Below are positions 62,201 to 64,000 of a DNA stretch of 64,000 bases, piece after piece; positions within the stretch are counted from its first letter, which is position 1, and each line of letters opens with the position of its first letter. The translations under genes and the position numbers were made by a program. Source of the DNA: Phaseolus vulgaris (Eukaryota > Streptophyta > Magnoliopsida > Fabales > Fabaceae); assembly GCF_000499845.2 (NCBI RefSeq), contig NC_023753.2, positions 26,070,202 through 26,134,201 of the forward strand. The letters are read 5' to 3'. The notes under the pieces were generated by a model. It saw only the letters and a list, made by a program, of their open reading frames with translations, did not search any database and was not told where the DNA came from.

Positions 62201-62811
62201 TCTCATAAGAAAAGAAAAAACTATTCCCTTCTTTTGTGTGTGTGGCATGCTGATATTGTAATATCGGACATTAGCACGAATGTCATTTCAGTTATCTAAT
62301 CTGTAAGCTATTCTTTTTGTGATGGTAAAGGGACATTGCTTTCCTGATACCAATGGTAAATATCATTTTCCTTTTCTGGTCGCTTTAACTCTTTTTTTTC
62401 ATACACATATATTTCCTTTATTTTACTGAAACCTTATTTTTACTCTATTCTGTGGTTGAATTATTAAATAAACATGTACTCTTTTCTGCTGACAGGCATG
62501 GACAGAGGCATCTACTGTTCCACAAGCACTTGTTTCTATGCTTTTAATGTTGCCCAACATAAAATTTGTGATTGTCACTTTGGGAAAAGATGGCTGCATA
62601 ATGCTGGATAGAAGGGTTGATGGTACGTATAGATGATAATGGGCATATTAGTCAGCATGTTTTATTCATTTTTCATGTAAACAGAGTTTTATTTACTGGG
62701 CCTTTTCTGGCAGCAGGACCTTCTACGGAAGAAGTGAATGTGGACAGCTTATTGGAATCATTGGAGTTAAAAAGGAATAAGAGTGTATCCACTCCAACCT
62801 GCATATCATCA
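59013..62811 (+). CDS. pfkB-family carbohydrate/nucleoside kinase, copy B, cut by the window edge
   Basis: Exons seen: 59013-59099, 59188-59247, 59386-59475, 59545-59622, 59949-60023, 60368-60420, 60914-61064, 61971-62081, 62496-62622, 62714-62811. From the third exon on, lengths (90, 78, 75, 53, 151, 111, 127, 98) and phases repeat copy A almost exactly, so these are tandem duplicates. Motifs: VGCGGVSIDFLATV, VQGGGNAGNALTC, FTYIIVDNQT, ILIDAERPREGLDDLL, IVTLGKDGCIM. The exon carrying DTTGAGDAF is not in the window, so completeness cannot be judged. The two 5' exons add MWNLCTVVSNASSTFTF...RRRRSRCRV, Ser/Thr-rich and basic, resembling an organelle transit peptide; MSSHPQ at 59218 is the alternative start. 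The terminal acceptor at 62711-62716 is a CAGCAG. Confidence 0.87.
59251..59292 (+). repeat. (TC)n microsatellite in pfkB-B intron 2
   Basis: About 20 uninterrupted TC units just after the donor of the intron at 59248. Confidence 0.95.
61041..61820 (+). repeat. Triplicated ~257-bp direct repeat spanning the exon 7 / intron 7 junction of pfkB-B
   Basis: Copies start at 61041, 61298 and 61559 and are nearly identical. Each begins with the last 24 bases of exon 7 (ACTGCTCTAGTTGTTGCCCA...) and includes its splice donor CAAGAG|GTTATC. The first copy is the real exon end; the other two are intronic. Confidence 0.95.
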
Positions 62812-64000
62812 GTAATGTCAACAAAACCCAGAATTCTTTTTCCTCTATTTTGGTTTTAATGAAATCTAACCCCAAGCTTTGTGCCACTGTATGGCGTAGG
62901 GTAGGCTACTTGGAACAAATGATGTTGTTGGGCTATATCAAACACCCAGCTTTTAGTAAGAGAAATGTTAGCAACACACTTGTTATTGGCTGAAGTTTAT
63001 TGAAAATCACAAATTTGTAGGGTTCACTCCTTTTCAATTAATTTTAACTAATACTACTGAGAGTGTTGCTAGCACTTCTCTTTTTTGTAAAACTATTTAC
63101 AGTAATGTACTAATGTATTTTGTAAGGGCTTCAAATTTCTCTTAGATGCAAAGCTTGGACAATAACACAGACTTAGGGGCAGACTAAATTCTAAAATTTG
63201 TACCATAAGGACATGGAGAATCCTTTCTATTGACATTTTCTTAAGAATTTCCTAAATGAACTTGTCAATAGTTTAACTGGCTATGAACAAGTACAATTTT
63301 TTTGTTAAAAGATTTTAAATATTGTGTCTGAGCTGTGTGTCGATGTGTCTGAGTCCAACTTGCAGACACAGCACTAAATGGTGTGTTTATACTATATGAG
63401 GTCTTTCTCTAGCTCTTATTTGGATTATCTTCCATTGAGCCAATTTCAAATCACTGAAGTGAATTGTTGTGTGCACAATTAACACCAGTTTTATAATGCT
63501 TAAACCAAGCATTGGTGCATGTTCTTTAGACATTCATTAAGGTGAATATGTTGTCTGACATGAGCTAGACATTTTTTGCAAACCGTTCTGATGATAGCCT
63601 CTAAAACTCATTTTTTTATTTCTAGAAATATTAATAAAGCATAGGGGGGTGCCAGAAAACCTTCGCATAGATGACCAAATTTAATAACCCTACATTCATT
63701 TGCCAATCTTTGACATGCAAGACTCTGAAACAAGTTTGAGCAACTTGCGTTTAGCCCTGTCACTCTTTGTTTTAGTCTTGGAATTGCGGTGTTCTACTTA
63801 ACCTCTTCTACATTCTTATTTCTTTATTTTCAGAGTTAATTGTAAATTGATAACTTGAGTGTTACAGATAAATAAAAGTATACTACAGTCATTCAAAGTA
63901 AAACCAAGTGACTTGGATCGTTGAGGTTCTAGGAACAGGGATTGTAACTTTAAAAACTCACGTGCTTATTGGGATTTTGTTCAACTTTTTAGTCATACTT
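62812..64000 (+). other. Intron 10 of pfkB copy B (open at the window edge)
   Basis: No further pfkB exon was found; the corresponding intron in copy A is 769 bp, here it is at least 1189 bp. A hAT-type MITE at 62959-63081 contributes to the extra length. Confidence 0.6.
62959..63081. mobile_element. hAT-type MITE, 123 bp
   Basis: The left end AGAGAAATGTTAGCAACAC and the inverted right end AGAGAAGTGCTAGCAACAC agree at 17 of 19 bases. The flanks TTTTAGTA (62951-62958) and TTTTTGTA (63082-63089) form an 8-bp duplication with one mismatch, the size used by hAT transposons. Confidence 0.85.

Overview
The window is plant nuclear DNA: intron-rich GT-AG genes (plus two GC-AG introns), very AT-rich spacers and a dense layer of Ty3/gypsy, Ty1/copia, LINE, MULE and MITE sequence. 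The gene set is eudicot, and the repeat types look like a papilionoid legume; the species cannot be fixed from sequence alone.

Host genes, left to right. (1) The first exon of a minus-strand class III alcohol dehydrogenase (S-(hydroxymethyl)glutathione dehydrogenase/GSNOR type), cut by the left edge. (2) 20420-24180: a complete 14-exon mitochondrial-type 3-oxoacyl-ACP synthase (KAS). (3) 25029-25511: a two-exon small cupin of the DUF861/Cupin_3 kind. (4) 36109-42717: an 8-exon ALE2-type receptor-like kinase. (5) and (6) 48996-55021 and 59013 to beyond the right edge: two tandem pfkB-family sugar/nucleoside kinases with matching exon lengths and phases. The second is cut before the exon that should carry its catalytic Asp.

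Mobile DNA fills most of the rest. 644-7382 is a decayed Ty3/gypsy element with both LTRs, a primer-binding site and a perfect 5-bp target duplication (AATTA). About 9.28-14.84 kb is a stack of insertions. A minus-strand copia gag relic is split by a repeat-rich block. That block is split by a 5'-truncated minus-strand L1-type LINE, which is itself split by a 1195-bp solo LTR with target duplication GCCAC. 16669-17472 is a foldback element of two long inverted arms with a perfect 9-bp target duplication. About 27.07-32.21 kb is a decayed MULE encoding FAR1-type DNA-binding, MULE transposase, SWIM and OTU cysteine-protease-like segments, plus an antisense plant-mobile-domain (PMD) ORF. Small MULE-type MITEs sharing its terminal motif lie at 30752-31120 (inside that PMD relic), 55468-55947 and 56052-56567. 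A hAT-type MITE sits in the last visible intron of the second pfkB gene.

The strongest candidates for something unusual are the MULE carrying both an OTU-like protease segment and an antisense PMD ORF, with a related MITE family whose member interrupts it; the long foldback hairpin; and a tandem triplication in the second pfkB gene that copies an exon end together with its splice donor. The host genes are not an operon and no shared pathway is evident. Adjacency of cupin and pfkB genes may reflect old synteny. No tRNA, rRNA or CRISPR array was recognised.
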